Source: Polynucleobacter sp. AP-Ainpum-60-G11
GTDB taxonomy: Bacteria > Pseudomonadota > Gammaproteobacteria > Burkholderiales > Burkholderiaceae
DNA: 64,000 nt
Direction: 5' to 3'
Assembly (NCBI RefSeq): GCF_018688375.1
Contig: NZ_CP061318.1
Location: 806,001-870,000, forward strand
Below, piece by piece: positions 23,903 through 32,118 of this stretch; the stretch's first letter is position 1, and each line of letters starts with the position of its first letter. The notes beneath the pieces are model-generated. The model had not been told where the DNA came from. It did not search any database and saw only the letters and a program-made list of their open reading frames with translations. The translations under genes and the position numbers were made by a program.

Positions 23903-24280
23903 TTAGATTCCCATTTCTGCAAAAACTTCTTTCGCACAGCGGAAGCTATCAATTGCTGCTGGAACACCGCAGTAAATTGCGGCCTGTAAAAATACTTCCT
24001 GGATATCTTCTTTGCTCAGGCCATTATTAATGGCGCCTCTCACATGAAGCTTAAGCTCATGAGGGCGATTTAAGGCGGTGATCATGGATAGGTTAATGAT
24101 GCTTCTTGTTCTACGGTCAAGACCAGGTCGGTTCCAAATTTCATTCCAGCAATATTCAGTCACCAATTCCTGCATAGGCATGTTGAATGCATCGGCATTC
24201 TTAATGGAGTTATCTACATACTCAGCCCCCAGTACTTCACGACGTGTTTTTAAACCTTTTTCAAATGCTTCCTTATTCAC
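23903..24280 (-). CDS. Carboxymuconolactone decarboxylase family protein
   Basis: A 125-residue protein of the CMD/PcaC family. It has an all-helical fold with VTEYCWNEIWNRPGLDRRTRSI near 50 and HVRGAINNGLSKEDIQEV...AAIYCGVPAA near 84-108. The start chosen is GTG 24280, because AGGAG lies 6 bases upstream; the longer frame to 24337 adds 19 residues without a site. PcaC proteins decarboxylate gamma-carboxymuconolactone, but the family is broad. There are no other protocatechuate genes here, so the substrate is uncertain. Confidence 0.82.
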   Translation of the reverse strand: MNKEAFEKGLKTRREVLGAEYVDNSIKNADAFNMPMQELVTEYCWNEIWNRPGLDRRTRSIINLSMITALNRPHELKLHVRGAINNGLSKEDIQEVFLQAAIYCGVPAAIDSFRCAKEVFAEMGI

Positions 24281-24366
24281 ATTGATCTCCTGTAGTGATG
24301 ACGTATTAAATGGATTCCATATATTGCCACTATTCATGCTCGGCTGTTTAGCCTAGAATAGTTTGC

Positions 24367-24744
24367 ATGAAAATCTCTCACTCGCTTCGCATTACCACTT
24401 TTTCTTTTATCATTTCATTGCTGAGCGCCTGTACTGTTGATAAGCTTGAAGCAAGATTACAAGCTGATCCTGAATGTAAACCAGTCATGAATGCCAAGAC
24501 TGGTGCCTTGATGCCTTGCCCTGGGAGTGACAGGCAATTTTATAAATCGATTCCGGCCTTAAATGCGGCTGCGCCAAAAGTAAAGCAGGGTCAAGAGGTT
24601 CAGATGCCTAATGCCGCTGCAAGCTCGGTATCAGATTCAGCGTCAAAGCCCGCCTCAGTCTCGAAAGCTACTAGTGCACCAGTTGAGTGCAAGCCGCAAC
24701 TCCATCAAAAGTCTGGCAGTCTCATGCCTTGCCCAGGACCATAA
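24367..24744 (+). CDS. Small lipoprotein with duplicated Cys-Pro motif
   Basis: A 125-residue protein with signal peptide and lipobox LLSAC (Cys 22). The mature part has two related segments: ECKPVMNAKTGALMPCPG near residue 36 and ECKPQLHQKSGSLMPCPG at the C terminus, joined by an Ala/Ser/Lys-rich linker. The cysteine pairs could form disulfides or bind a ligand. The family was not recognised. It is divergent from the CMD-family gene. Confidence 0.7.
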   Translation: MKISHSLRITTFSFIISLLSACTVDKLEARLQADPECKPVMNAKTGALMPCPGSDRQFYKSIPALNAAAPKVKQGQEVQMPNAAASSVSDSASKPASVSKATSAPVECKPQLHQKSGSLMPCPGP

Positions 24745-24835
24745 AGTAGGGTGGCTCTTAGCCATGAATGAAGCGTATGATCAGCTCAACTAGCTTAAGA
24801 GCTAATTCCCCCCACATCACGCATCGGATCTAAAA

Positions 24836-25522
24836 ATGAACAAATTAGGCGCTTTAGTTGCAGCAATTTCTGCAGTAACTTTATTGGCAGCATGTAGCAA
24901 CACCCCTAAGCTAGCAAGTCAGCCAATGCCAAAGTCTGGTTTCTTACCAAATTACTCCGTGCTCGTACCAATGGCTACTTCTGAAGCAGATACCCGTATT
25001 TGGAGATATCGTAAGGCGGGTGTAAATGCAAGCACCTACACTGCAGTAATTTTGGATCCAATTTATTTGAATCAGAATGCGACTAAAGAAATTTCACCGG
25101 AAGTAATTAGTCAAGCGCAGGTGGCATTACAGGACTCAATGGTCAATGCAGTCATTAGCCGCGGCAATATTAAGATCGTGAATCAAGCTGGTCCAGGAGT
25201 AGCTCGCATCTCTGTTGGTATTACTGGAGCAGAGAGCTCAGCAGATAGCTTGCAACCCTGGAATTTCACACCGATTGGTTTGGCAATGAATGCAGCTGCC
25301 TATGCTGGTGGTGTCAACTCCAAAACTCCTGCGATGCTAGTGGAAAGCAAGATTACCGATAGCCAAACTAAAGAAGTGATTGGCGAAGGCCTAGTAACAA
25401 TTGAGGGTGAATCTTTCCGAACTGGTGGTGGCTCAGTTGAATCATTTGTGGCAATGGCCAAGAAGGTTGTAAGAGTTGCAATGGAAACTTCAGCAGATCC
25501 TAGGGCTACCATATCTAAATAA
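24836..25522 (+). CDS. DUF3313-type lipoprotein
   Basis: A 228-residue lipoprotein with lipobox LLAAC (Cys 20). The mature domain (SGFLPNYSVLVPM, WRYRKAGVNASTYTAVILDPI, then ARISVGITGAES) is typical of the DUF3313 family of outer-membrane lipoproteins of unknown function. It starts about 90 bases after the preceding lipoprotein gene and may be co-transcribed. A short stem (CGCCTC / GAGGCG) follows the stop. Confidence 0.8.
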   Translation: MNKLGALVAAISAVTLLAACSNTPKLASQPMPKSGFLPNYSVLVPMATSEADTRIWRYRKAGVNASTYTAVILDPIYLNQNATKEISPEVISQAQVALQDSMVNAVISRGNIKIVNQAGPGVARISVGITGAESSADSLQPWNFTPIGLAMNAAAYAGGVNSKTPAMLVESKITDSQTKEVIGEGLVTIEGESFRTGGGSVESFVAMAKKVVRVAMETSADPRATISK

Positions 25523-25525
25523 GGC

Positions 25526-25549
25526 GCCTCAGCCATAATCAAGAGGCGG
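25526..25549 (+). terminator. Hairpin after the DUF3313 gene
   Basis: CGCCTC and GAGGCG form a 6-bp stem with a 12-base loop just after the stop codon. No T run follows, so this is a weak terminator call. Confidence 0.35.
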
Positions 25550-25646
25550 GAAATGTATGAAAGGATTTGGGCGCAGGCTTGAGGGCTAAATTAGATTTAT
25601 ATATGTATCCAGAGATGGAAAAGATCGCTATGGCTAGTGACAAGCT

Positions 25647-26336
25647 CTACGCTATCGCCAACCTCACGCACTGCTGTAATGCCCGATGTCTTAGCATTCT
25701 TCTGGGCATCTTCTTCCAGATCTCGTTTTCACCTTTTACTTCAGCTAGGTACTCCCGCACAGTGGTGGGTACTTCACGATCTTTGCGATAGATTGAGCAC
25801 TCGATCCATTCCGGTAGTCCATCAATGAGGGTATCGGCTTGAGTAAAGTGCAAGCCATTAAATTGGGGATGTTGATTGAGTAACTTAGCGCATCCTTCAA
25901 TCGTAATCAATACTTGCCATTGCCCATCTTCATATTGAGTAAAGCCGATTTCTTCAGACAGGGGGTCTAAGTGCAGACTTTGCATCATTCTGAGTAATGT
26001 CAAAATCGACTTGGCAGGCACTTCAATTTGCAGATCTACCCAGGCATGGAGCTCTGCCTCATCAATGCCTAGTCCACTAGCTGCTCTAGCGAGTTCTTTT
26101 GTAATCAGGCTATTGAAGAGCTCAATGGATTGAGTGATATTTGTTTGACCGCTAGTTTGAATGACGGATCCTGCGCCAAAGGTGACTATCGTTGGGCTGT
26201 TAGCTGGGCTAGTTGCTTGTATCCTCGGCTCAATAAGATCTTCTGCAATATGTTCTAAGCCTTGCTTTTGCAGGATCCTCTTTAAAGCCTGAGAGCGCTT
26301 ATTGGGTTTACTGGATCTCTCTAAATTGTTTTTCAT
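25647..26336 (-). CDS. Bet/RecT-type single-strand annealing protein, short C terminus
   Basis: A 229-residue protein from ATG 26336, which has CAAGGAGAC upstream. The central part (ILTLLRMMQSLHLDPLSEEI, then IEGCAKLLNQHPQFNG and MPRRMLRHRALQQCVRLAI) matches the phage-lambda Red-beta family, which anneals complementary single strands. It ends abruptly right after the conserved ArgLeuAla segment, where Bet proteins usually continue with GFSGIYD-like residues. Reading past the TAG gives ...FSISGYIY in the same frame, so the end may be truncated by a nonsense mutation. It sits 19 bases downstream of the exonuclease gene, as in Red operons. Confidence 0.8.
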   Translation of the reverse strand: MKNNLERSSKPNKRSQALKRILQKQGLEHIAEDLIEPRIQATSPANSPTIVTFGAGSVIQTSGQTNITQSIELFNSLITKELARAASGLGIDEAELHAWVDLQIEVPAKSILTLLRMMQSLHLDPLSEEIGFTQYEDGQWQVLITIEGCAKLLNQHPQFNGLHFTQADTLIDGLPEWIECSIYRKDREVPTTVREYLAEVKGENEIWKKMPRRMLRHRALQQCVRLAIA

Positions 26337-26355
26337 GTGGGTCTCCTTGTATTGG

Positions 26356-27288
26356 CTAAGCAATCTGTTTAATAACTAAACGCCTGCTGTTCTGTACTGG
26401 CATCTTGTAGTTATTCGCAATCTCTGGATGCTCTAGTTCTAAGCGTTTGCTATCTAACCTGAAGGATGGCTTAGGAGCTTTCCAAGTTGCCAGTACCTTG
26501 CCTTGATGGGTAAGGGATTCCGCCTCTCCCATTTGATTCATGATGTTTTGTTTAATGGAGGAGATCTCTTGCTCACGAACATCGATCTCACTATTAAGTA
26601 CTTGTAGGCGGGAAGTTAATTCCAGCGTTTGCGCTTTGGCCTCTACAGACCTGGCTGGATCGCCTTTACTAAAGAGGGCCTGACAATCGGCTTCGCTTTG
26701 TGCTGGTGGTGGTAGATCTTTTAAAACATAGTCATTCCAAAAGAGATTAGCCTTTTGCAATACGGCGCTCTCTAATTCTAGGTCTCTCGCGATCTCATAG
26801 ATCCTAAAGTCGCTATTACCAAAGAGCACAGCCAGATCAACCTTATCGAGGTTAGTAATGGCCATATACCAAATGCACTGGCATAGATAACTCATAGGCA
26901 CTTCATCTGATCCGACCTCTCCCCAGTCACCAGAGCTAAAGGGATTGGCTGTTTTACATTCCAAAATACGAGCAGGAGAAGGGGAGCCATTTTCTAATAC
27001 AAAGCGATCCATGTGTGCGCTCATAAAAGCATGCTCGGGGTGGATGTAGATCGATTCATCGTGAACAAGTTCAAACCCGGTAGCGCGGGCATATTCGCTA
27101 GCAACAAACTCTTCGGCAAACGAGCCAAATCTCAAGGGTAGGGAATCTAGCCTCTTGTTTTCTTTGCCGGTCTTTTCCATCCAGACTTGTAATGGCGATC
27201 TAAAGCGGGATAGGCCCAAAATTGCTCCAATGTCACTGCCACCTATGTATTTGCTGCGATCTACGCTAAAATCTTGATTAATAAGCAT
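26356..27288 (-). CDS. YqaJ-type viral recombinase exonuclease
   Basis: A 310-residue nuclease of the YqaJ/lambda-exonuclease family. It has GGSDIGAILGLSRFRSPLQVW (about 16-36), FGSFAEEF, an AHMDRFV block, ILECKTAN with the catalytic Glu-x-Lys (near 109) and MSYLCQCIWYM. A coiled coil follows (about 220-265). With the downstream Bet-like protein it forms a two-gene Red-type recombination module: the exonuclease resects double-strand ends and the partner anneals them. There are no phage structural genes nearby, so this may be a prophage remnant or a domesticated module. Confidence 0.87.
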   Translation of the reverse strand: MLINQDFSVDRSKYIGGSDIGAILGLSRFRSPLQVWMEKTGKENKRLDSLPLRFGSFAEEFVASEYARATGFELVHDESIYIHPEHAFMSAHMDRFVLENGSPSPARILECKTANPFSSGDWGEVGSDEVPMSYLCQCIWYMAITNLDKVDLAVLFGNSDFRIYEIARDLELESAVLQKANLFWNDYVLKDLPPPAQSEADCQALFSKGDPARSVEAKAQTLELTSRLQVLNSEIDVREQEISSIKQNIMNQMGEAESLTHQGKVLATWKAPKPSFRLDSKRLELEHPEIANNYKMPVQNSRRLVIKQIA

Positions 27289-27318
27289 TTATTTACAGTC
27301 CTTAAGTATTATTAGTAA

Positions 27319-27341
27319 GTTTATATAAACTATTAATAGTT
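27319..27341. promoter_or_regulatory. Twin palindromic operators between exonuclease and XRE genes
   Basis: Two overlapping perfect palindromes, GTTTATATAAAC (27319-27330) and AACTATTAATAGTT (27328-27341), lie in the 57-base divergent intergenic region. The second is 5 bases before the XRE gene's ATG. They are likely operators for that regulator. Confidence 0.6.
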
Positions 27342-27345
27342 CATA

Positions 27346-27609
27346 ATGACTCATTATAAGGTCATTTTAAACTTGATTACAAGTGCTCAAATTCGTGCAG
27401 CTAGAGGCATGCTGGAATGGACTAGATCTGATTTGTCTGAGAAATCTGGGGTTGGGTTTTCTTCAATGCAAAGACTTGAGTCGGCCGATGGTGTTCCTGG
27501 GGCTCAATTTAAGACTCTTGAAGCAATCAAAGATGCATTCGAAAAAGCTGGGATTGAATTCATTGGTACACCAGAAGACGGCGCTGGAGTGCGCTGGAAA
27601 TTGAAGTAA
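27346..27609 (+). CDS. XRE-family regulator
   Basis: An 87-residue Cro/C1-type HTH protein. ITSAQIRAARGMLEWTRSDLSEKSGVGFSSMQRLE contains the HTH (about 10-45), followed by an effector-like tail (LEAIKDAFEKAGIEFIG). ATG 27346 gives nine extra residues and lacks a ribosome site. TTG at 27373 would start at LITSAQIR, the usual N terminus of this family, with AAGG upstream, and is a real alternative. It is divergent from the recombination genes and presumably represses them through the palindromes. Confidence 0.85.
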   Translation: MTHYKVILNLITSAQIRAARGMLEWTRSDLSEKSGVGFSSMQRLESADGVPGAQFKTLEAIKDAFEKAGIEFIGTPEDGAGVRWKLK

Positions 27610-27623
27610 CCAATTGGGATAGT

Positions 27624-28079
27624 ATGGCCATTGCCAGCCCAAAAAATATTCGCCTTGAAATGCGTCGGCACATCGCTGGCACAAACATGCCATTTACTAA
27701 GAGGCGGAAGATCGAAGACCTACTAGTTAGGGCGGTGCGATATTTTCGAATAATGCGCTCTAGTCGACACAAATCAAGCTTTCCACGACCTGGCAATCTC
27801 CTAGTTAGACTGCCTTTGGCGCGTGGCCGACAGGATGAAACTCTATTGCGTGCTTATATTTTTTCCGCCTTGTTCCGTGCCTGGATGATAGGTTTTGATC
27901 AATACCCAAAGATCAACAACAAGGGCTATCCAGCAACAAATTTTGTGAACTTTGCAGATTATGTTTTAAAGCGGATTGGAATTGGAAAAGCGGAGGATCA
28001 CCTTGAGGAGTTTCGGTCCTATCGAAAAAAGATATTGATCGCATCTGGGTTTAAGGTTGTGCGTGGCAAGGTGATTTAA
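27624..28079 (+). CDS. Basic protein of unknown function
   Basis: A 151-residue, strongly basic protein (many Arg/Lys, for example KRRKIEDLLVRAVRYF and ARGRQDETLLRAY) with mixed helical character and no signal peptide. It follows the XRE gene by 14 bases and is probably in the same transcript. The basic character would fit DNA or RNA binding, but no domain was recognised. Confidence 0.55.
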   Translation: MAIASPKNIRLEMRRHIAGTNMPFTKRRKIEDLLVRAVRYFRIMRSSRHKSSFPRPGNLLVRLPLARGRQDETLLRAYIFSALFRAWMIGFDQYPKINNKGYPATNFVNFADYVLKRIGIGKAEDHLEEFRSYRKKILIASGFKVVRGKVI

Positions 28080-28123
28080 CGGGGGGTATAAATCCTTTTG
28101 TCGGCTTCAGCATGATGGAAGGT

Positions 28124-28146
28124 TTTCTCGTTGTGAGAAAGCCGTC
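28124..28146 (+). other. Small hairpin upstream of the 293-residue protein gene
   Basis: GGTTTTCTC and GAGAAAGCC form a 9-bp stem with one G-U pair and a 5-base loop in the 89-base gap between two genes. It may be a leader hairpin or a weak terminator. Confidence 0.35.
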
Positions 28147-28168
28147 AATCATCTATTAGGAGTCAGCC

Positions 28169-29050
28169 ATGGCTAATACGAGTAATAAAGTAGTGAATCC
28201 GCAAACCGGCCCCAAAACAGCTCTCGGGAAAAGTATTTCTAGTAAAAATGCGCAAAAGGCATCCATTTTTGTTAGGGGTTATCTACCATCTGAAAACCCA
28301 GAGCAACGACAAGCTCAGTTTGAGCTGCTGTGCGAGCAATGGGGTGCCTCGGATCCCACTCGCCAGATTTTGTTACGAACAGTTGAGGAGGCCAATTTGG
28401 GGTGCGAGCGATTAATGCTTGCTTTACGACAGAAGATCGAAGGAAAAATGCAGTCGCTTGAAATCGCGCAGGAATTTGCCAAGCAAGCAGGGATGAGCGC
28501 ATTAGACGGGTTGTCATTACCTAGTTGGTTTTTTAAAGAAAATTCTTCACAAAAATCGCATGCTACTAAATTGCTAAATGCTTATTCAGACGTTCTCGTT
28601 TTGCGGGATTGCTTCAGTGATCAGCTCACCGCTCAAATTGCACAGCAGTTCCCCAATCTTTATGCATATGTGATGGAAGGGCAACGTCAGGGAATGATTT
28701 TTTCAAGTGTTCTCGGTCAGCGCTATCGGCAAGCTACACCCTTACTTAATTACGCAGCTGTCCAAAAAGAAATTGAGGAGAAGTATCGCCATCACTTGAC
28801 TTGGGCACAAGACGCAGATCGATATGAAGCAATCATTGCAGGCATTCGAGCCTCACAGATGATTGAGGCAATGGAATTGGATAAATATACGCGCTATATG
28901 ACTAGTTTTCAAAACCGTATCTTTAAGGGCATTCATGGGCTTGCTGTCATAGATCAATATGAGGCCAAAACAGTTCAAACCCTTCCTAATGGCATATCTT
29001 TGAGTGAATCCGGCGATGCTGGCGCGGAAGTCACTGAAGAGTCTGATTAA
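28169..29050 (+). CDS. Hypothetical protein with GPKT..GK..SSKNA N-terminal motif
   Basis: A 293-residue soluble protein with a good ribosome site (TAGGAG). Its N terminus (GPKTALGKSISSKNAQKAS) belongs to a widespread family of uncharacterised proteins starting with a GPRTxxGKxxSSxNAxxHG-like motif. Here the usual HG is changed to KAS. The rest is helical, with QFPNLYAYVMEGQRQ. It is the last gene of the 25.6-29.1 kb accessory patch and is followed by a strong terminator. Function is unknown. Confidence 0.65.
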   Translation: MANTSNKVVNPQTGPKTALGKSISSKNAQKASIFVRGYLPSENPEQRQAQFELLCEQWGASDPTRQILLRTVEEANLGCERLMLALRQKIEGKMQSLEIAQEFAKQAGMSALDGLSLPSWFFKENSSQKSHATKLLNAYSDVLVLRDCFSDQLTAQIAQQFPNLYAYVMEGQRQGMIFSSVLGQRYRQATPLLNYAAVQKEIEEKYRHHLTWAQDADRYEAIIAGIRASQMIEAMELDKYTRYMTSFQNRIFKGIHGLAVIDQYEAKTVQTLPNGISLSESGDAGAEVTEESD

Positions 29051-29122
29051 TACAGTCGGCATTCAAACTACGTTTTGCAAAACGAAATGGTTTTTACTTC
29101 ACAAATATAAATAGGATGACTT

Positions 29123-29160
29123 ATACCCGCACTGGCACTCATAAGTGCTAGTGCGGGTAT
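29123..29160. terminator. Long stem-loop terminator
   Basis: A 17-bp stem (ATACCCGCACTGGCACT paired to its complement with one G-U) and a CATA loop lies in the 200-base gap between two convergent genes. The rest of the gap shows nothing else. Confidence 0.75.
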
Positions 29161-29250
29161 TAAATTGATTTCGGGTTGCTAGCTTAGATGCAAAAAACAT
29201 AATGCTTCCTAAGAAGATATTATTTTGCTTCTAATACTCCCAATAGGTGG

Positions 29251-30024
29251 TTACAGGTACAGCTTTGGCAACTTTTTAGAGTTAGCGGCCCATGTGAGGA
29301 CAATCATCAGGTCGATCTTCAGAATTTTCTTATCTTTATCTGGGTAGTCAACTCGCGTCAATAGATCTGCAATCAGATTTAGGTGCGCAAGCCTCTTATC
29401 GTTCGCATTAATCACTGTCCATGGCGCATCTGATGAGCTCGTTTGCTTGAGCATGTTGTCTCTAGCATCGGAGTAGGCATTCCACATCTTCTGGGCTTTT
29501 TGGTCAATCGGGCTAATCTTCCACTGCTTTAAGGGATCTTTTGCGCGATCTTTGAGTCTTTTAGCTTGCTCTTCTTTGGAGATATCTAGGTAGTACTTCA
29601 CTATTTGAATATTTGACTTTACAAGCAGTGCTTCGAAAGCATTGACCGTTGCCATGAACAATTTGTACTGATCATCAGTGCAAAAGCCCATCACCTTTTC
29701 AACGCCGGCACGGTTATACCAACTTCGATTAAAGAGTACGGTCTCACCAGCTGAGGGTAGTTGTGCAACGTATCTCTGAAAGTACCATTCATGCTCTTCA
29801 ATAGATGAGGGTGCTGACAGGGCAACCACTTTAGTATCTCTGGGGCTTAAATTCTCAGTGATACTTTTAATGCTGCCATCTTTGCCTGCAGCATCACGTC
29901 CCTCAAAAATAACTAAGAGACGTTTACCTTTTTGAATAAGGTGACGCTGGAGTTTGACTAATTCAATTTGAAGGAGTCTTAAGTCTGCCTCGTAAGTATG
30001 TTCGGGAACTAAAGATTTACTCAC
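29251..30024 (-). CDS. ppk2: Second polyphosphate kinase 2 family protein
   Basis: A 257-residue PPK2-family kinase, shorter at the N terminus than the paralogue at 7888. Walker A is GRDAAGKDGSI (near 42-52). The Walker B region reads VLFNRSWYNR, with Asn 99 where the paralogue has Asp. Whether this residue alters activity or marks a subclass cannot be decided from sequence. The gene lies 27 bases downstream of a histone-H1-like Lys-rich protein gene on the same strand, which suggests joint expression of a polyphosphate enzyme and a polycationic protein. Confidence 0.88.
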   Translation of the reverse strand: MSKSLVPEHTYEADLRLLQIELVKLQRHLIQKGKRLLVIFEGRDAAGKDGSIKSITENLSPRDTKVVALSAPSSIEEHEWYFQRYVAQLPSAGETVLFNRSWYNRAGVEKVMGFCTDDQYKLFMATVNAFEALLVKSNIQIVKYYLDISKEEQAKRLKDRAKDPLKQWKISPIDQKAQKMWNAYSDARDNMLKQTSSSDAPWTVINANDKRLAHLNLIADLLTRVDYPDKDKKILKIDLMIVLTWAANSKKLPKLYL

Positions 30025-30051
30025 GGGCAGTTCTTAACAATTTCTCAAAGA

Positions 30052-30342
30052 TTATTGAGCGGGTGTTACTGGTGCAACTTTCTTAGCTACTGCTTTTTTA
30101 GCTGGAGCTTTTTTCGCAACTGCTTTCTTTGCCGGAGCCTTCTTGGCAGCAACCTTCTTAGCAACTGCTTTTTTAGCTGGAGCCTTTTTCGCAGCAGCTT
30201 TTTTTGCGGGTACTTTCTTGGCTGGAGCTTTCTTTTCCATCTTGTCTAAGGTCTTAGCAAGCTTGTCAATCAACTTCTCTCTTTCGGCTTCCAACTTATC
30301 CAATTTTTTCAATAATTGCTTCACTAACTTTTTTTGACTCAT
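30052..30342 (-). CDS. Histone-H1-like Ala/Lys/Pro repeat protein
   Basis: A 96-residue protein. Residues 1-37 are a Lys/Leu/Glu-rich helix (possibly coiled coil). The rest is a tandem series of [15 protein letters not shown] pentapeptides, like the C-terminal tail of eukaryotic H1 and bacterial HctB/AlgP-type proteins. It should bind DNA or other polyanions. It is first in a two-gene unit with ppk2. The repeats may vary in number between strains. Confidence 0.85.
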   Translation of the reverse strand: MSQKKLVKQLLKKLDKLEAEREKLIDKLAKTLDKMEKKAPAKKVPAKKAAAKKAPAKKAVAKKVAAKKAPAKKAVAKKAPAKKAVAKKVAPVTPAQ

Positions 30343-30521
30343 GATGTATTCCTTTGAAGAGAGTGCTATTTGTTAAAGCTTGGTAAAAGAGGCTTACGCC
30401 CCCTCTGATGCTACGTTTTATTGAGTTCAGTTTCAAGCGATTGTGACAGTCAGAGCCATATTTAATTTGGCGCTAGATTGAGTGAGTATGTTGAATACAT
30501 TTATTTTCTCCTCCCTGAACC

Positions 30522-30716
30522 GTGTGGTTAACCGACCTCATTAGTTTTGTATCTGATCGATATAGTCACAAGAACTTTATTCTGATTGCTTGGACTGCTT
30601 TTACATGCTTTTATATCGCAATGAGTTTTTCTGGTATCACCTTATGGATGCTTTTTGGACTAGCTGAAATCTATGGATTGTTCAGGCTGCAACTGAAGGA
30701 GTGGAGTAGGTGCTGA
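30522..30716 (+). CDS. Possible small membrane protein
   Basis: A 64-residue frame starting at GTG, with one or two hydrophobic helices (FILIAWTAFTCFYIAMSFSGI, then LWMLFGLAEIYGLF). There is no clear ribosome site and no family is recognised. The frame could be fortuitous in an otherwise empty 450-base gap, so confidence is low. Confidence 0.33.
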   Translation: MWLTDLISFVSDRYSHKNFILIAWTAFTCFYIAMSFSGITLWMLFGLAEIYGLFRLQLKEWSRC

Positions 30717-30744
30717 GGCTTGATCTTGCCCCCAGAAACACAAA

Positions 30745-30771
30745 ACCCCAGATAAAGACATCATCTGGGGT
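30745..30771 (-). terminator. Rho-independent terminator of the 61-residue protein gene
   Basis: On the minus strand, ACCCCAGAT and ATCTGGGGT form a 9-bp stem followed by TTTGTGTTT, 26 bases after the stop codon at 30798. Confidence 0.7.
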
Positions 30772-30797
30772 GATTGGCAGGCTAGAGCTCTAGAGCA

Positions 30798-30983
30798 TTA
30801 TTCCGGGTGGAAATTATTGCTGGCCATGAAGCTAATGGTGCGCTCAAAGCCCAAAATACGGATGTAGCGCCAGGCGATATCGCGGTATTTGCTGTCTAAA
30901 TAGCCAATAGCGACTTCAGGCGTCCTTTTGGACAAGTCGATCTGTTGAATTGCACGGGCCCAACGTTTGAGTCTTGTTGACAT
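30798..30983 (-). CDS. Small conserved-looking protein (61 aa)
   Basis: From ATG 30983, which has an excellent ribosome site (GGAGGTG). The longer frame to 31073 lacks one and is not preferred. It is soluble and basic at the N terminus (STRLKRWARAI), followed by YRDIAWRYIRILGFERTISF. No family was recognised. The strong ribosome site and own terminator support a real gene. Confidence 0.65.
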   Translation of the reverse strand: MSTRLKRWARAIQQIDLSKRTPEVAIGYLDSKYRDIAWRYIRILGFERTISFMASNNFHPE

Positions 30984-31096
30984 ATTTGCCACCTCCATGA
31001 GCATACAACGCCTGGAAAAGTGGCTGAGATGACAGGAATAAGTAATATTTTTAAAGAAATTAGCAAAAATCACTCAAATACCGCCCTTTTTGCCTT

Positions 31097-31495
31097 TTAA
31101 GCCTGTTTTTCAGCTGCAGCCTGCTCTTTTTTCAATGCTTTTGCTCTTGCTTTAATGGGTTTTAGGTACATCAGGAGGCAAACAAAGGCAACTGTTCCGA
31201 TGGTGGTTTCAAACGCAGCCATCCAAAAATTAGCCCCAGTTTCTAGAATGCGGACCAAGCCCTCAGTGATGTAGAGCAGGATCAGCATGGAAGCCCATTG
31301 CATGGTGTAAACATTGCCTTTCCATAAGCCTGGAATAGCAAATAACAAGGGGATGGCTTTCAGGATCAGCCATGAGCCACCAGGCCGAAGTGGTGAGATA
31401 AACCATTCCCAGGCAATACACAGAATGAATAAATCCACAAAAGCTGCCGTAGCAATCAGTTGGTATGGATTTTTGGTGAGCCAGCTTTTGAACAT
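31097..31495 (-). CDS. DUF2069 membrane protein
   Basis: A 132-residue protein with four hydrophobic helices (about 13-30, 40-58, 65-85, 92-110) and a basic Lys/Ala-rich tail. The order of helices with WEWFISPLRPGGSWLILKAIPLL is typical of the DUF2069 family, which in betaproteobacteria sits next to wrbA, as here (stop-to-start gap 8 bases). Function is unknown. Confidence 0.82.
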   Translation of the reverse strand: MFKSWLTKNPYQLIATAAFVDLFILCIAWEWFISPLRPGGSWLILKAIPLLFAIPGLWKGNVYTMQWASMLILLYITEGLVRILETGANFWMAAFETTIGTVAFVCLLMYLKPIKARAKALKKEQAAAEKQA

Positions 31496-31503
31496 GAATA
31501 ACC

Positions 31504-32109
<606 letters not shown>

Positions 32110-32118
32110 TTATCTCTT

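Noticed and set aside
25567..25828. Plus-strand frames opposite the Bet-like gene
   Set aside because: Shadows of the minus-strand annealase, with low-quality composition.
30055..30337. Hydrophobic plus-strand frames opposite the histone-like gene
   Set aside because: They are the complement of Ala/Lys repeats and have no independent ribosome site or family.
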